A stretch of DNA of 64,000 bases from Candidatus Peregrinibacteria bacterium GW2011_GWF2_39_17 (GCA_000993615.1 LBWM01000004.1:47488-111487), one strand, 5' to 3'. Shown: positions 19,186 through 28,059, numbered from the stretch's first letter. A program made the numbers and translations. The notes: generated by a model not told the origin, from the sequence alone.

Positions 19186-19707
19186 CTACGGCTCAAAATC
19201 CTTCATTTTAATTTGATCACCAACAGCTAAGCCCCATTTTTTAGCCAACCCCTCATTAAGCTCCAAAACATACTGCGCCAATTGTCCTGAACTATATTCT
19301 TCGCAATTATTCTGTTCAGGATCAATTTTAAAACACGGCACTGCCCCGTCAATAATTTTTAAAATACGTTGATTCTCATCCACAAATAAAATATCCAAAG
19401 GAATCAACATATCCTTCATCCAAAAAACTAAATTTGCCTGATCCTGAAAAACAAACCACATACCCTGATCCTCCCTAAAATATTGCACTCCTTGTAGCCC
19501 TTTTATTCGCTCCAAAGATTCATCAGCTAAAGCTACTTGCAAATTAAAAATTTCCCCATCCGCCTTAATAATCTGCAAAGGAACTATTTCATAATAATTT
19601 TCAGCTAAATCGGAAATATCAGCTGCTTTAAAAAACCCTTCATTTAAGCTAAAAAAAACAATTCCCCCCAATAACATTCCAGTAATAAAAATGCCGAAAA
19701 AACGCAT
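19186..19707 (-). CDS. DUF192 family protein, membrane-anchored
   Basis: This 173-aa protein has one N-terminal hydrophobic segment (residues 4-22), so the domain is probably outside the membrane. The DUF192 signature is clear: ESLERIKGLQG, GMWFVFQD, FWMKDMLIPLDILFVDE and YVLELNEGLAKKWGL. The biochemical role of the family is unknown. It follows the transketolase-like gene by 31 nt on the same strand and may be part of that operon. Confidence 0.85.
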   Translation of the reverse strand: MRFFGIFITGMLLGGIVFFSLNEGFFKAADISDLAENYYEIVPLQIIKADGEIFNLQVALADESLERIKGLQGVQYFREDQGMWFVFQDQANLVFWMKDMLIPLDILFVDENQRILKIIDGAVPCFKIDPEQNNCEEYSSGQLAQYVLELNEGLAKKWGLAVGDQIKMKDFEP

Positions 19708-19738
19708 ATTCCTATTCTCAAATATCGACCATCAAATG

Positions 19739-20542
19739 TCAACTTTCAAAATTACGAATCGCTTCTTCGTATTCATGATCCGAAAAAACCGCTTTTGCGT
19801 AATGTTCTTTATGCTCGGCAAAAAAAACACCCTTACCTAAAACCGCCGGGGCAAAAATAAAAACCGGCCTTCTGGAAACAACTTTAGCTCTTAATAAGGC
19901 CTGCTTAATTTCCTCATAATTATGTCCATCTACTAATGACAGCACGCTCCAGCCAAAAGCTTCAAATTTATCAACAATAGGTTCCACCTTACGCAATCCC
20001 GTATGCACCGAAATAGCCACCAAAGAAGACAACCGCTCAAAAGAGGCCTCCATAGCTGCCTCCCAAGTTGCGCCCTGCAATAAATCCTCATCTCCCAAAA
20101 TAACAAAAACTCGCCTGCTCTTTTTAGAATCACCAATTCCCAAAGCCAAATCCACTCCGGCCTTAAGCCCCTCACCAGATGTTTTAAAAACCGCATCTAT
20201 TCCTGGGACTTCTAAAGTAGGCTCAGCCTGCAATAAAGCCCCAAACTTACCAAAATTATTTAACTGACTTTCTGCAAAAAACCCCGCCTTAGCCAAGCAA
20301 ACATATTGAGCCGCAATTGCTTCAGGGCACGATAATATAATCCGGTCGCGCTCCTCCCATTGCGGCTTTAACGCATCATAATTTAGAAGCAAACGACTAT
20401 TATCGGTCCCAAAATACATTACAGTCAAAAGATCGATATAAGCCAAAGAAATTCCAGTATTCCCAATTCCTGATTCGTGAAACATCTTCAAAAGCTGAAG
20501 ACGAAAATCATGGGCGAGATAGACAAGCTCATCCAATTTCAT
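19739..20542 (-). CDS. Degenerate transketolase N-terminal-like protein
   Basis: This 267-aa protein spans the thiamine-diphosphate-binding half of transketolase, but key positions are changed. The usual GHPGGSLS is GNTGISLA, and SKGHA is SCPEA, losing the histidine. GDGE is GDED. The conserved Asn about 28 residues on, which should coordinate Mg, is replaced in the segment ISVHTGLRKV. Later landmarks (KFEAFGWSVLSLVDGHN, GKGVFFAEHKEHY) remain. No C-terminal half lies nearby. It overlaps folK by 14 nt. It may be a pseudoenzyme or may bind another ligand. Confidence 0.75.
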   Translation of the reverse strand: MKLDELVYLAHDFRLQLLKMFHESGIGNTGISLAYIDLLTVMYFGTDNSRLLLNYDALKPQWEERDRIILSCPEAIAAQYVCLAKAGFFAESQLNNFGKFGALLQAEPTLEVPGIDAVFKTSGEGLKAGVDLALGIGDSKKSRRVFVILGDEDLLQGATWEAAMEASFERLSSLVAISVHTGLRKVEPIVDKFEAFGWSVLSLVDGHNYEEIKQALLRAKVVSRRPVFIFAPAVLGKGVFFAEHKEHYAKAVFSDHEYEEAIRNFES

Positions 20543-21050
20543 ACAACTTTACTATACCAGGGTTAAAACACTCGCTCAATAAATCTAACATCGTTTTTCC
20601 TAAAACAGGATGCTTTACCCCAGGCGCAATTTCCGCTAGCGGCATCAAATCATATCGTCGCTGATGAAACCGGGGATGGGGGATTTCCAAATCTCTTTTC
20701 CGTATAACCAATTGATCATACAACAAAATATCTAAATCAATTGGCCTTGGCGCATAATGCAATTTACCATCAATAATTTTAGATTTAACAATTCTCCCCA
20801 ATTCCTGCTCAATTTGCTGAGTTACTCGCAATAGTTCCCTTGGGTACAAATTTGTTTTAACCTTAACCACCTGATTTAAAAACCAAGGCTGCTTCTGATC
20901 ATCAACAATCGGGCAAACCGGTTCTGTCTCATAAACAGAAGATTCCTGACTCAAAACAACCCCCTTCGAATTTAAAAGTTCCTTACTCCTTTCAATTAAG
21001 GCAAAACGATCACCTAAATTAGAACCCAAACTTAAATAAACAAAACTCAT
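20529..21050 (-). CDS. folK: HPPK (6-hydroxymethyl-7,8-dihydropterin pyrophosphokinase)
   Basis: This enzyme transfers pyrophosphate from ATP to hydroxymethyl-dihydropterin in folate synthesis. Family blocks are intact: VYLSLGSNLGDR, the ETEPVC strand, RPIDLDILLYD (metal-binding Asp pair) and IPHPRFHQRRYDL. I prefer the ATG at 21050, which puts SFVYLSLGSN directly at the N-terminus; an ATG three codons upstream (21059) is also possible. No other folate gene is in the window. It sits between a GNAT gene and the transketolase-like gene in one tight unit. Confidence 0.93.
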   Translation of the reverse strand: MSFVYLSLGSNLGDRFALIERSKELLNSKGVVLSQESSVYETEPVCPIVDDQKQPWFLNQVVKVKTNLYPRELLRVTQQIEQELGRIVKSKIIDGKLHYAPRPIDLDILLYDQLVIRKRDLEIPHPRFHQRRYDLMPLAEIAPGVKHPVLGKTMLDLLSECFNPGIVKLYEIG

Positions 21051-21060
21051 AAAAATCAAG

Positions 21061-21471
21061 CTAACTATTTTCGGGACTCCACCAAAATAATCGCCAAATA
21101 TTTTTTAAATTATTTTTCCTATAAAAATTCTGACTTTTTGCTAAGGAAAACAAGAAGAAAGCGGTTAATCCTTTCACCTGAGCCAACTGCTTAATTTGCC
21201 TTAATACAAAAGAACCAATACCTTTTTTTCTGAAAGTTTTATCCACTGCTAATTTTCGAATATACATCACTGCAAAAAAACCACCAATTCCTAATGTGCT
21301 GTAGGAAAAAGCCGCTTTAACCCTATTTTTTTGCTTAAACACAAAAACTTTTTTCTCGTCAATTAAGCGCCCAACTTCCGCATGATTAATCTTCCCTATT
21401 GCCGAGAATAAACGGGTTACGGGCTTTATATCATTCGACCTGGCCAATTTTAAATGCAACCTTAATTTCAT
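21061..21471 (-). CDS. GNAT-family N-acetyltransferase
   Basis: This is a 136-aa acyl-CoA-dependent acetyltransferase. The acetyl-CoA pyrophosphate loop RKKGIGSFVLRQI (motif A, R/Q-x-x-G-x-G/A) follows the strand MYIRKLAVDKTF. The C-terminal NFYRKNNLKNIW matches the tyrosine-containing motif B. The substrate (small molecule, ribosomal protein or antibiotic) cannot be told. It ends 1 nt before the folK frame opens, so the two are co-transcribed. Confidence 0.8.
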   Translation of the reverse strand: MKLRLHLKLARSNDIKPVTRLFSAIGKINHAEVGRLIDEKKVFVFKQKNRVKAAFSYSTLGIGGFFAVMYIRKLAVDKTFRKKGIGSFVLRQIKQLAQVKGLTAFFLFSLAKSQNFYRKNNLKNIWRLFWWSPENS

Positions 21472-21572
21472 TTTCCAAAATTATTAATACTCTCCCTATC
21501 ACTCCAACAATCCACCTCCAGCATAACATAATCGTCACAAAAAAAACCTATTAAAAGGGTAAAAATTTAAAC

Positions 21573-22763
21573 TTAAGCCTGCAAATTTACTACTTCTCTC
21601 TTACTCCATAAAATTTCCACACAAGAATCAATTTGTAAATATTCTTCCGCTTTTTCTAAATCCTCAATTTTAACCGAAAGAACAGGCGACCTGGGCACAT
21701 ACAAAGAACAACATTCCTCATAAGGCTGAGCAGAAATCACTGCTGTTCCAATTTTTTCCGCCATCCTTATAATTTCCTGCTTATTAATTCCAATCAAAGG
21801 CCGAAATACAGGTCGATGCGCCAAAATATCAACCCCATGAATATTATCCAAAGTTTGAGAAGCAACTTGCCCTAAACTTTCACCGGTCACTAAGGCTTTT
21901 GCTTTTTCACGATATAAAACACGCTCCGCCAATCTTATCATCATCCGTCGATACAATAAAACCCGCAAAGGCGCAGGAGCTTTAGCTACCACTATTTTTT
22001 GATATTCCAAAAGAGGTAACAAATAAAGCTTAGACTGAAATTGAAAATTATTCAGCACCGAAATTATGGATTTCACATTTTCAATCGACTCTGGGCCAAC
22101 TGCCGGATAACTATGAAAATGGACAAAAACAACCGTGGCCCCCCTCCGCATCATCATCCAACTAGCTACCGGCGAATCAAAACCCGAAGAAATCAAAGAA
22201 ACCACTTTACCTGCTGATCCAACCGGTAAACCACCAGAACCAGGATGCTTTGTAAGATACAAATGCACTTCATCACGCCCCCAAACAACACGCAAAACAA
22301 GCTGAGCTCCACTTAAATCAACTTTAAGGGATTGAAATTGCGACAAAATCTGGGCTGAAATTGCTTTAGCTAGGTCAACCGAATTCATAAAAAAATTTTT
22401 ATCCGCGCGATGAACTTCTACTCTAAACGAAATTTTCTTAGCGCTATTTCTCACATCCTGATAATGCCCTAATTCATTCTCCAAAAACCCAATAGATTCC
22501 TTAATCACGCTCTTTAAATCAGGCTTAACCGTAGTAACTTCGGCAAAATATTCAATTCCAAAAACCAATTGCAATTTTTCCTTTACGGCCTGTGCATCAT
22601 GTTTTAAACATTCTACTCGAAAATGATCATGCTTTTTTGTAATTTTCGCTGATTTAATCGCGTTTAAGCTGCGCTGTAAATTATTTTTAAGCCTTGATTC
22701 AAAAAAAGATCGATTACCTCCTTTTAAACCAATTTCATGATAATGAATTATAAAAAGTGACAT
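21573..22763 (-). CDS. thiI: tRNA 4-thiouridine synthetase ThiI
   Basis: This enzyme activates U8 of tRNA with ATP and inserts sulfur. I chose the ATG at 22763, because HYHEIGLKGGNR, the usual N-terminus, follows 6 residues later; the longer open frame reads through the intergenic region. With 396 aa it has the ferredoxin-like, THUMP (about 60-170) and PP-loop domains (SSGFDS, 192-197), then C351-C352. There is no C-terminal rhodanese domain, as in Gram-positive ThiI. A cysteine desulfurase that could feed it is encoded at 28546-29736. Confidence 0.93.
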   Translation of the reverse strand: MSLFIIHYHEIGLKGGNRSFFESRLKNNLQRSLNAIKSAKITKKHDHFRVECLKHDAQAVKEKLQLVFGIEYFAEVTTVKPDLKSVIKESIGFLENELGHYQDVRNSAKKISFRVEVHRADKNFFMNSVDLAKAISAQILSQFQSLKVDLSGAQLVLRVVWGRDEVHLYLTKHPGSGGLPVGSAGKVVSLISSGFDSPVASWMMMRRGATVVFVHFHSYPAVGPESIENVKSIISVLNNFQFQSKLYLLPLLEYQKIVVAKAPAPLRVLLYRRMMIRLAERVLYREKAKALVTGESLGQVASQTLDNIHGVDILAHRPVFRPLIGINKQEIIRMAEKIGTAVISAQPYEECCSLYVPRSPVLSVKIEDLEKAEEYLQIDSCVEILWSKREVVNLQA

Positions 22764-22826
22764 TTGCAAAAAAATGACTAAAATAGATACACTATGCAAT
22801 TTCTATTATAACCTTAATCTATCTTT

Positions 22827-23267
22827 ATGAAAAAAATTCCCCCATTTTTAGGTGCTATTATCTTTATTTTAACCTTGGGAATAATCTCAATAGTGGGGTG
22901 CGGAAATAAATTAGGCGGGCCCGTAATTTCCGAAAATGGTTTAGAATATACCGACCTCGTGGTGGGCTACGGAGAAACAGCTAAAACCGGTGACACCCTA
23001 AGTATGAACTATATCGGAACATTAGAGGACGGCACCAAATTTGACAGTTCTTATGATCGAGGAACCCCGTTTAGTTTTACATTAGGAGCCAGCCAAGTTA
23101 TCCCTGGCTGGGATCAAGGAATTGAAGGAATGAAAGTTGGAGGCAAACGCAAACTCACCATTCCCTCTTCTTTAGCCTATGGCGAGGGTGGAGTTCCAGG
23201 AATTATCCCTGGTAATTCAACGTTGATTTTTGAAGTAGAATTACTTGGAATACAGTCGAGTAGCTAA
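22827..23267 (+). CDS. FKBP-type peptidyl-prolyl isomerase lipoprotein
   Basis: This 146-aa protein has a lipoprotein signal: hydrophobic residues 7-23 and lipobox IVGC with the lipidated cysteine at residue 25. The FKBP domain fills the rest. GDTLSMNYIGTLEDGTKFDSS, the active-site VIPGWDQGIEGMKVGGKR and LAYGEGG are present. It probably helps folding of exported proteins at the outer face of the membrane. Its 3' end overlaps the convergent queG by 27 nt. Confidence 0.93.
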   Translation: MKKIPPFLGAIIFILTLGIISIVGCGNKLGGPVISENGLEYTDLVVGYGETAKTGDTLSMNYIGTLEDGTKFDSSYDRGTPFSFTLGASQVIPGWDQGIEGMKVGGKRKLTIPSSLAYGEGGVPGIIPGNSTLIFEVELLGIQSSS

Positions 23268-24311
23268 TTTTTCTACTGCCCAAAGCGCATGTTCGCGCAC
23301 AATCGCACTTTCATCCTCATGCGCAATTCTTTCGAGTAAAGAAAATAAATTTATGGCCCCCACATTGGCCGCCACTATACACGCATTTCTTACCAATCCT
23401 TCGCGTCTAGCCCGCCGAATTGGAGATAGAGCAAAACGTTGATCAAATTCCTCCTTAGTTTTCAATTTCAAAATATCCTCCAATAACTGAAAATCACCCC
23501 CAATTCTTTTCCCAAAAATTTCATCCCGATTACCAGCCTGCGCATGATTATTTTGCGGACAAATCTCCTGACATAAATCACACCCAAAAAGCCAATCCCC
23601 AATTAAAGGGCGAAGTGAAAGCGGAATTGACCCCCGATACTCAATCGTAAGATAAGAAATACAACGTCGAGCATCCAATTGATAAGGAGCCACCAAAGCA
23701 CGAGTCGGACAAATATCTAAACAAAGACGACAATACCCACAAGTTTGCCCAGCACCAGCTTGAGTATTTTCCTCTTTTTCAGAAATATCACCCTTAAAAA
23801 ACTTTCTCAATTTTTTAATTTCTTGTTCCGAAATAGGCATGGTGGTTAAAACTTCCGCTAAAAAAACCCACGAACCGTATTGTGGTGTAATAAACAAAGT
23901 ATTCTTCCCAATCATGCCCATTTTGGATTTTGCCGCATAAGCTCTCTCTAAAATAGCTCCAGTATCCACATACCCCTTCCATTCATATTGAGGATAAATC
24001 TCGCGCAATTCTCTTATCTTTTTTTTAAGTTTTTTTTCGATAATTTTATGATAATCAAAACCATAAGCATACCGAGCAATTTGTCCAAAGCAGCCTTTAT
24101 TCGGACGCTCTCGATTTTCACGAAAATAATTTACACCCAAACAAATCACGGTTTTAACTCCCGGAAGCAATACCTCAACAGACTTTCGACGCTCAACACT
24201 ACAAGTTAAATAGGTCATTTCGCCAGCTCGCCCTTGAGCTACCCAGCCTTCAAAACGCGAAAAATCCTCAGAATCAAGATTCCCCGGAGTAATGGAAATA
24301 AGATCAAACAT
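23241..24311 (-). CDS. queG: Epoxyqueuosine reductase
   Basis: This cobalamin-dependent enzyme performs the last step of queuosine synthesis in tRNA anticodons (epoxyqueuosine to queuosine). The family aspartate D116 lies in YVDTGAILERA, followed by MGMIGKNTLFI. Two 4Fe-4S clusters are marked by C191, C194, C197, C201 and by C217, C244, C247, C251. HEAT-like helices end the 356-aa protein. Other que genes are absent here, but a queuosine-precursor transporter is encoded at 56618-57361. Confidence 0.94.
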   Translation of the reverse strand: MFDLISITPGNLDSEDFSRFEGWVAQGRAGEMTYLTCSVERRKSVEVLLPGVKTVICLGVNYFRENRERPNKGCFGQIARYAYGFDYHKIIEKKLKKKIRELREIYPQYEWKGYVDTGAILERAYAAKSKMGMIGKNTLFITPQYGSWVFLAEVLTTMPISEQEIKKLRKFFKGDISEKEENTQAGAGQTCGYCRLCLDICPTRALVAPYQLDARRCISYLTIEYRGSIPLSLRPLIGDWLFGCDLCQEICPQNNHAQAGNRDEIFGKRIGGDFQLLEDILKLKTKEEFDQRFALSPIRRARREGLVRNACIVAANVGAINLFSLLERIAHEDESAIVREHALWAVEKLATRLYSK

Positions 24312-24391
24312 ACCAATATTTTACTTCCCTCCTAAAATTTTGGCGACATGAAAAAAACTCACTCTATTCGTGGCTTTTTGCTAATTTAAAA

Positions 24392-25810
24392 TTATTTCGG
24401 GCCCACAATTGGATAACGCAAAGCATGTCCATCTTGAGGCATAGGAACTAAAACCCTAATATTTGTCCCGATAAGAATTATTTCCAATTGCCCATTTCCC
24501 ATATTTTTCATCCCCTTTTCAACAACTCCGTCTCCCCAAAGGTGTGAACCATGACGACCAATAGTCACAAAATTAGGATCAAAAGGAGGCATCCAGGCAG
24601 GGCGACCAGGGAAAATTGATTCCTTGGGGTAATTAGCATTCAAAACATTTTTTTGAATTTCCAAAATAAGTACCCCTGATTTTTTCTCAACACCCCCATC
24701 TGAAATAGGAGGTCCTATCGGCACCCTGGGTGAAATCGAAACTTTAGGTTTAGGAGTCGTCGATATCACCGGCGTCTCTTTAGGCGCAATCGGCTTTAAA
24801 TAATCAGCAACTCGATTTACACGCTCTAAAACTGTTTGAGAAAGACCTATTTGCGACTGTAATGAATCAAGCAACGCCGAAGATCGTCCAAAAACCAATT
24901 GAACCGAAGGCAAAGGAATTTTAGCCAAGATCACAAATTGCGCCTCAATCAGCTTTCTCACTTCAGTGCGTTTTGCCCGATTAGCACGAGCCACCGCATC
25001 CGGAAATTCAAAAGATTTCTTTTTCCCTTTATCATCCTCAATCGAAAAGGATAATCTCCGCCTTTCCTCGGTAGATACTAATTTCCGCAAGGTCTTACTA
25101 AAATTTAATAAAGTAACTAAGGCCGCTTTATATTTTGCCTCAACTTTTTTCCATCGAGGATCACTTTGAAGTAAAGCGCTGCAATGCTCAGCCATCTGCA
25201 GACGCAGCCCGTCTTTCTCTTCCTCGGTGCGAAACCTTAACCCTTCCTCAGCTTTGAGACCAAGTTTTGAGTGCCCAGCAACGATCCCCTCTAAAGAAAG
25301 ATATTGCACCCGAAGTCGACTCATTTCCTCAAGACGATAAAGATAATCCTGATGGAGAGAATGCTTGGGGGCAAAGCGAGGGTCAACAAATTTCACCAAT
25401 CCCTGATACACCACAGCTATACCCTCGTTTAAAGTTGCTTCTATCTCCTTTAATTTTTTATACGCCTCGTCTTTTTCTGAATTTTTAAGCTTTTCCGCCC
25501 AAGGAAAAGAAACAGGATAAGCCAAAGCAAGATCATCAATCTTATAAGTTTTCTTAAATTTCTCAAAAGCCAGAGAGGCCTTTTTGTATTTCAAATAAGC
25601 CTGCATATACAACCATTTTTCCTGATTTTCAAGGGAAAGCTTGGGCAATAAGCGCTCATTCTTTTTTAAAGTTTCTTCGAACGTCGTGAGCGTCGTGAGC
25701 GAAACTTCTGTATTCGCCAAAGCATCAAATCGACGCAGAAGATCCGCAAAAATTTTAACTTCGCTAGAGGTTAAACTCTCTTTTGAAGAAACTTTTTCTA
25801 AAGTGGCCAT
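24392..25810 (-). CDS. Hypothetical helical protein with proline-rich linker
   Basis: This family is unknown to me. I set the start at the ATG at 25810 (472 aa): a strong extended -10 box TGGTATAAT (25839-25847) lies 28 nt upstream, and the longer frame, to 26017, would run through that promoter and overlap the next gene. About 330 residues of charged helices, partly coiled-coil-like, are followed by a Pro-rich linker (KPKVSISPRVPIGPP). A small beta-rich C-terminal domain contains GRHGSHLWGDG. No signal peptide or membrane segment is seen with this start. Confidence 0.65.
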   Translation of the reverse strand: MATLEKVSSKESLTSSEVKIFADLLRRFDALANTEVSLTTLTTFEETLKKNERLLPKLSLENQEKWLYMQAYLKYKKASLAFEKFKKTYKIDDLALAYPVSFPWAEKLKNSEKDEAYKKLKEIEATLNEGIAVVYQGLVKFVDPRFAPKHSLHQDYLYRLEEMSRLRVQYLSLEGIVAGHSKLGLKAEEGLRFRTEEEKDGLRLQMAEHCSALLQSDPRWKKVEAKYKAALVTLLNFSKTLRKLVSTEERRRLSFSIEDDKGKKKSFEFPDAVARANRAKRTEVRKLIEAQFVILAKIPLPSVQLVFGRSSALLDSLQSQIGLSQTVLERVNRVADYLKPIAPKETPVISTTPKPKVSISPRVPIGPPISDGGVEKKSGVLILEIQKNVLNANYPKESIFPGRPAWMPPFDPNFVTIGRHGSHLWGDGVVEKGMKNMGNGQLEIILIGTNIRVLVPMPQDGHALRYPIVGPK

Positions 25811-25838
25811 CAGAGATTTGGTTAAAAAAAATCTTTTA

Positions 25839-25847
25839 ATTATACCA
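25839..25847 (-). promoter_or_regulatory. Extended -10 promoter fixing the start of the 25810 gene
   Basis: TGGTATAAT on the minus strand. The predicted transcript begins near 25832, about 22 nt before the ATG at 25810, which rules out the upstream in-frame start at 26017. Confidence 0.65.
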
Positions 25848-25888
25848 TAAACCAACAAAAATTCCAAAAAATCACCCATTCCCAACCC

Positions 25889-25905
25889 TTCAACTATTAG
25901 TTGAA
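25889..25905. promoter_or_regulatory. 17-bp palindrome overlapping a -35 box (candidate operator)
   Basis: TTCAACT-ATT-AGTTGAA is a perfect 7-bp inverted repeat around a 3-bp centre. Its right arm overlaps the -35 hexamer TTGAAA at 25901-25906. No T-run follows, so an operator fits better than a terminator. Confidence 0.4.
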
Positions 25906-25929
25906 ATATTCTTAAAAAGATGTTAAAAT
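25901..25929 (+). promoter_or_regulatory. Promoter for the repeat-bearing ORFan
   Basis: TTGAAA (25901-25906), 17 bp, TAAAAT (25924-25929), with an extended -10 TGT at 25921-25923. This is one of the best full promoters in the window. The leader before the ATG at 25987 is about 50 nt. Confidence 0.65.
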
Positions 25930-25986
25930 TAAAAGATTGCACAACACAATCACTCAAAGCAAATCCTAAAACTAACCCGAAAACCC

Positions 25987-28059
25987 ATGCCTTCCCAAAC
26001 CACCCCTGAATTTTCACAGCCTAAAAATTACGAAGCTCTCGCTGAAAAATACGGAGTTAAACCAAACGATTACAAACAAATTCGCGATGAAATAAAAGGC
26101 TTTTCATTCACTGTATTAACAACCGACAAACTTGGACTTTCAAAAAGACTTTTAGATTTTTACGCAAACGATAAAAAAAATTCTATTCCGGTAGCCCAAA
26201 AAAAAATGCTAGCCATGTTGGCTCAACTCACTAAGGCCAGCCAATCCATTCCTGGATTTGATGTGGAAACCATTAAAACGGGAGAAAAATTCACTTTTGA
26301 AGGTAATACTGTGAAAATCGAACACCCAACAGGAACTTTTCAAGAAACCACTGACCCATCTGATGCGACAAAAAGCATCTCTACGGAAATCGTTGAAATC
26401 TTTACATTAAATTTAGCCGGAGACCGTCCTCATATTATTGATGAACACCGGCAAGCGCTCGAAGGCACAAAGGTAGCTACGGCCAACGAATGGATCGATC
26501 GTAACATCTTGAGTGGCGTTGCTTTAGCAGGTGCGGGTATTAAAAATTGGGAAAAAGATCGAGATAAATTCACAGAAGCCATTTTAGCCGCTCCTCGTAA
26601 CGCACAAGCTGAAACCAAAATGCCAACAACCGAATTGGCAAACGAACTAACCACAATTCAAGAAATGTCAAAAGAAGAAGGTGGAGGAAAATATAGCGCT
26701 AAATATAATTTAGCCATTTTAGATTTCCTAAGAAAAACACGTGATAATAACCAAAATATGGGGATGTATTGGGCTAATGTACAAGCGTACTTAACCGGAC
26801 ACCAAGATTTAATGAAAGAAAGGGAAGAAACAAAATTAGAAATACCAACAACGCCTTTAATTGCAACCTCGGAACCATTTTTAAAAGCTACTCCTTCCCC
26901 TCTACTTGCCCCATCCGAGCTAAAGCCAGCCCCCACAGAAACCCAAGCTGCCAATTTTCCAGAAGTTGTATCCGGCGCAGGCCTTGATCTTGAAACCCCA
27001 ACAGCAGTTATCAATGACCCTGCCCTTACCCCCGCTGAACAAGCTATGAACGGAAACCCAGTAGTGGCTAACAATGCCGAACAAGCACCTCAACCTGAAC
27101 CACTAGAAGCAGCCGCTCAAGAAGTTGTTCCCCTCCCAGAAAATAACCCCGTTGTAGCTGGCGCAGGCCTTGAACTTGAAACCCCACCAACAGTTGTCAA
27201 TGACCCTGCCCTTACCCCCGCTGAACAAGCTATGAACGGGAACCCAGTGGTGGCTAACAATGCCGAACAAACACCTCAACCTGAACCACCAAAGGCAGCC
27301 GCTCAAGAAGTTGTTCCCCTCCCAGAAAATAAACCCGTTATAGCCGGCGCAGGCCTTGAACTTACAGATCCACCCATCAACTCCATATCGGCTAATGGCG
27401 TTCAAGCAAATGATGTAACTTCCCATCCTCAAACATCCCTGCCTCCTATCGACGCCTCCGAAAAACCACCCATAAACCCTACCGCCTCTAATAACACCGC
27501 ACCGCAAACACCCTCAGAAAATACCACGGCATCGCCAGAACAAATTATTCAAAATAATATCACTACTCTTAATCAACAATTCCCGGAACTCCAATTATCG
27601 TATCATCATCCTGGATGGGAATTGCAGGGAGGAAACATATTCGCAAATATTGAATTTCATCTGGGAACCCAAGTTTATAATCACCTCGTTATAAGTACAC
27701 CCCAAGCTAGATTGACAAACCCGGATGACTTTAAAGTGCTTACTATCCAACACATCGAGAAGGCAATTGCGGATTACGCCTCTTGCACAAGTGATACCCT
27801 TCCCCCAACAACACTTAACACGGAATACCAAAATCATCCGGAATTCACGCTTTACTTAATAAAAAATGGCTTACCCCTGGGTGGAAAAATCAAAATAAAC
27901 ATGGTTGATACCGATCAAGTTTATTCACCTGAGGGCAATAACATCTTAACTATTAGCTGGGAAAACTCATCCGGAGAACAAACTATTACTATGCCAAATG
28001 AAAGATCTATTCAAAGCGCGCTAGTAAATTTTGTTAGCCAAGACAAAGCTAAACTATAA
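25987..28059 (+). CDS. Hypothetical protein with tandem 62-residue repeats
   Basis: The family of this 690-aa protein is unknown. Residues 1-275 are a mostly helical domain. A Pro/Ala/Thr-rich region (about 290-540) then contains two tandem 62-residue units (each with GAGLxLETP, DPALTPAEQAMNGNPVVANN and AAAQEVVPLPEN) and the start of a third. The last about 150 residues are a separate alpha/beta-like domain (HHPGWELQGGNIFANIEFH). No signal peptide is present, so the proline-rich region looks like an intracellular flexible linker. It is divergent from another ORFan with a Pro-rich linker. Confidence 0.75.
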   Translation: MPSQTTPEFSQPKNYEALAEKYGVKPNDYKQIRDEIKGFSFTVLTTDKLGLSKRLLDFYANDKKNSIPVAQKKMLAMLAQLTKASQSIPGFDVETIKTGEKFTFEGNTVKIEHPTGTFQETTDPSDATKSISTEIVEIFTLNLAGDRPHIIDEHRQALEGTKVATANEWIDRNILSGVALAGAGIKNWEKDRDKFTEAILAAPRNAQAETKMPTTELANELTTIQEMSKEEGGGKYSAKYNLAILDFLRKTRDNNQNMGMYWANVQAYLTGHQDLMKEREETKLEIPTTPLIATSEPFLKATPSPLLAPSELKPAPTETQAANFPEVVSGAGLDLETPTAVINDPALTPAEQAMNGNPVVANNAEQAPQPEPLEAAAQEVVPLPENNPVVAGAGLELETPPTVVNDPALTPAEQAMNGNPVVANNAEQTPQPEPPKAAAQEVVPLPENKPVIAGAGLELTDPPINSISANGVQANDVTSHPQTSLPPIDASEKPPINPTASNNTAPQTPSENTTASPEQIIQNNITTLNQQFPELQLSYHHPGWELQGGNIFANIEFHLGTQVYNHLVISTPQARLTNPDDFKVLTIQHIEKAIADYASCTSDTLPPTTLNTEYQNHPEFTLYLIKNGLPLGGKIKINMVDTDQVYSPEGNNILTISWENSSGEQTITMPNERSIQSALVNFVSQDKAKL
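26974..27363 (+). repeat. Tandem in-frame 186-bp coding repeat
   Basis: Unit 1 is 26974-27159 and unit 2 is 27160-27345. A partial third copy (GGCGCAGGCCTTGAACTT) begins at 27346. The period is exactly 62 codons. DNA identity between units is very high, so the duplication is recent or kept uniform by recombination. Confidence 0.9.

Noticed and set aside
22764..22799. Twelve extra N-terminal residues for ThiI.
   Set aside because: The family N-terminus begins at the ATG at 22763; the upstream codons lie in the divergent promoter region.
24312..24335. AGGAGGG before queG as a Shine-Dalgarno sequence.
   Set aside because: It lies about 16 nt from the ATG, too far, and the nearer TTG is out of frame; probably chance.
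24392..26017. Long 541-aa frame starting at 26017 with a hydrophobic N-terminus.
   Set aside because: The first 69 codons cross a perfect extended -10 box (25839-25847) and overlap the next gene's start; the ATG at 25810 fits the promoter and the composition.
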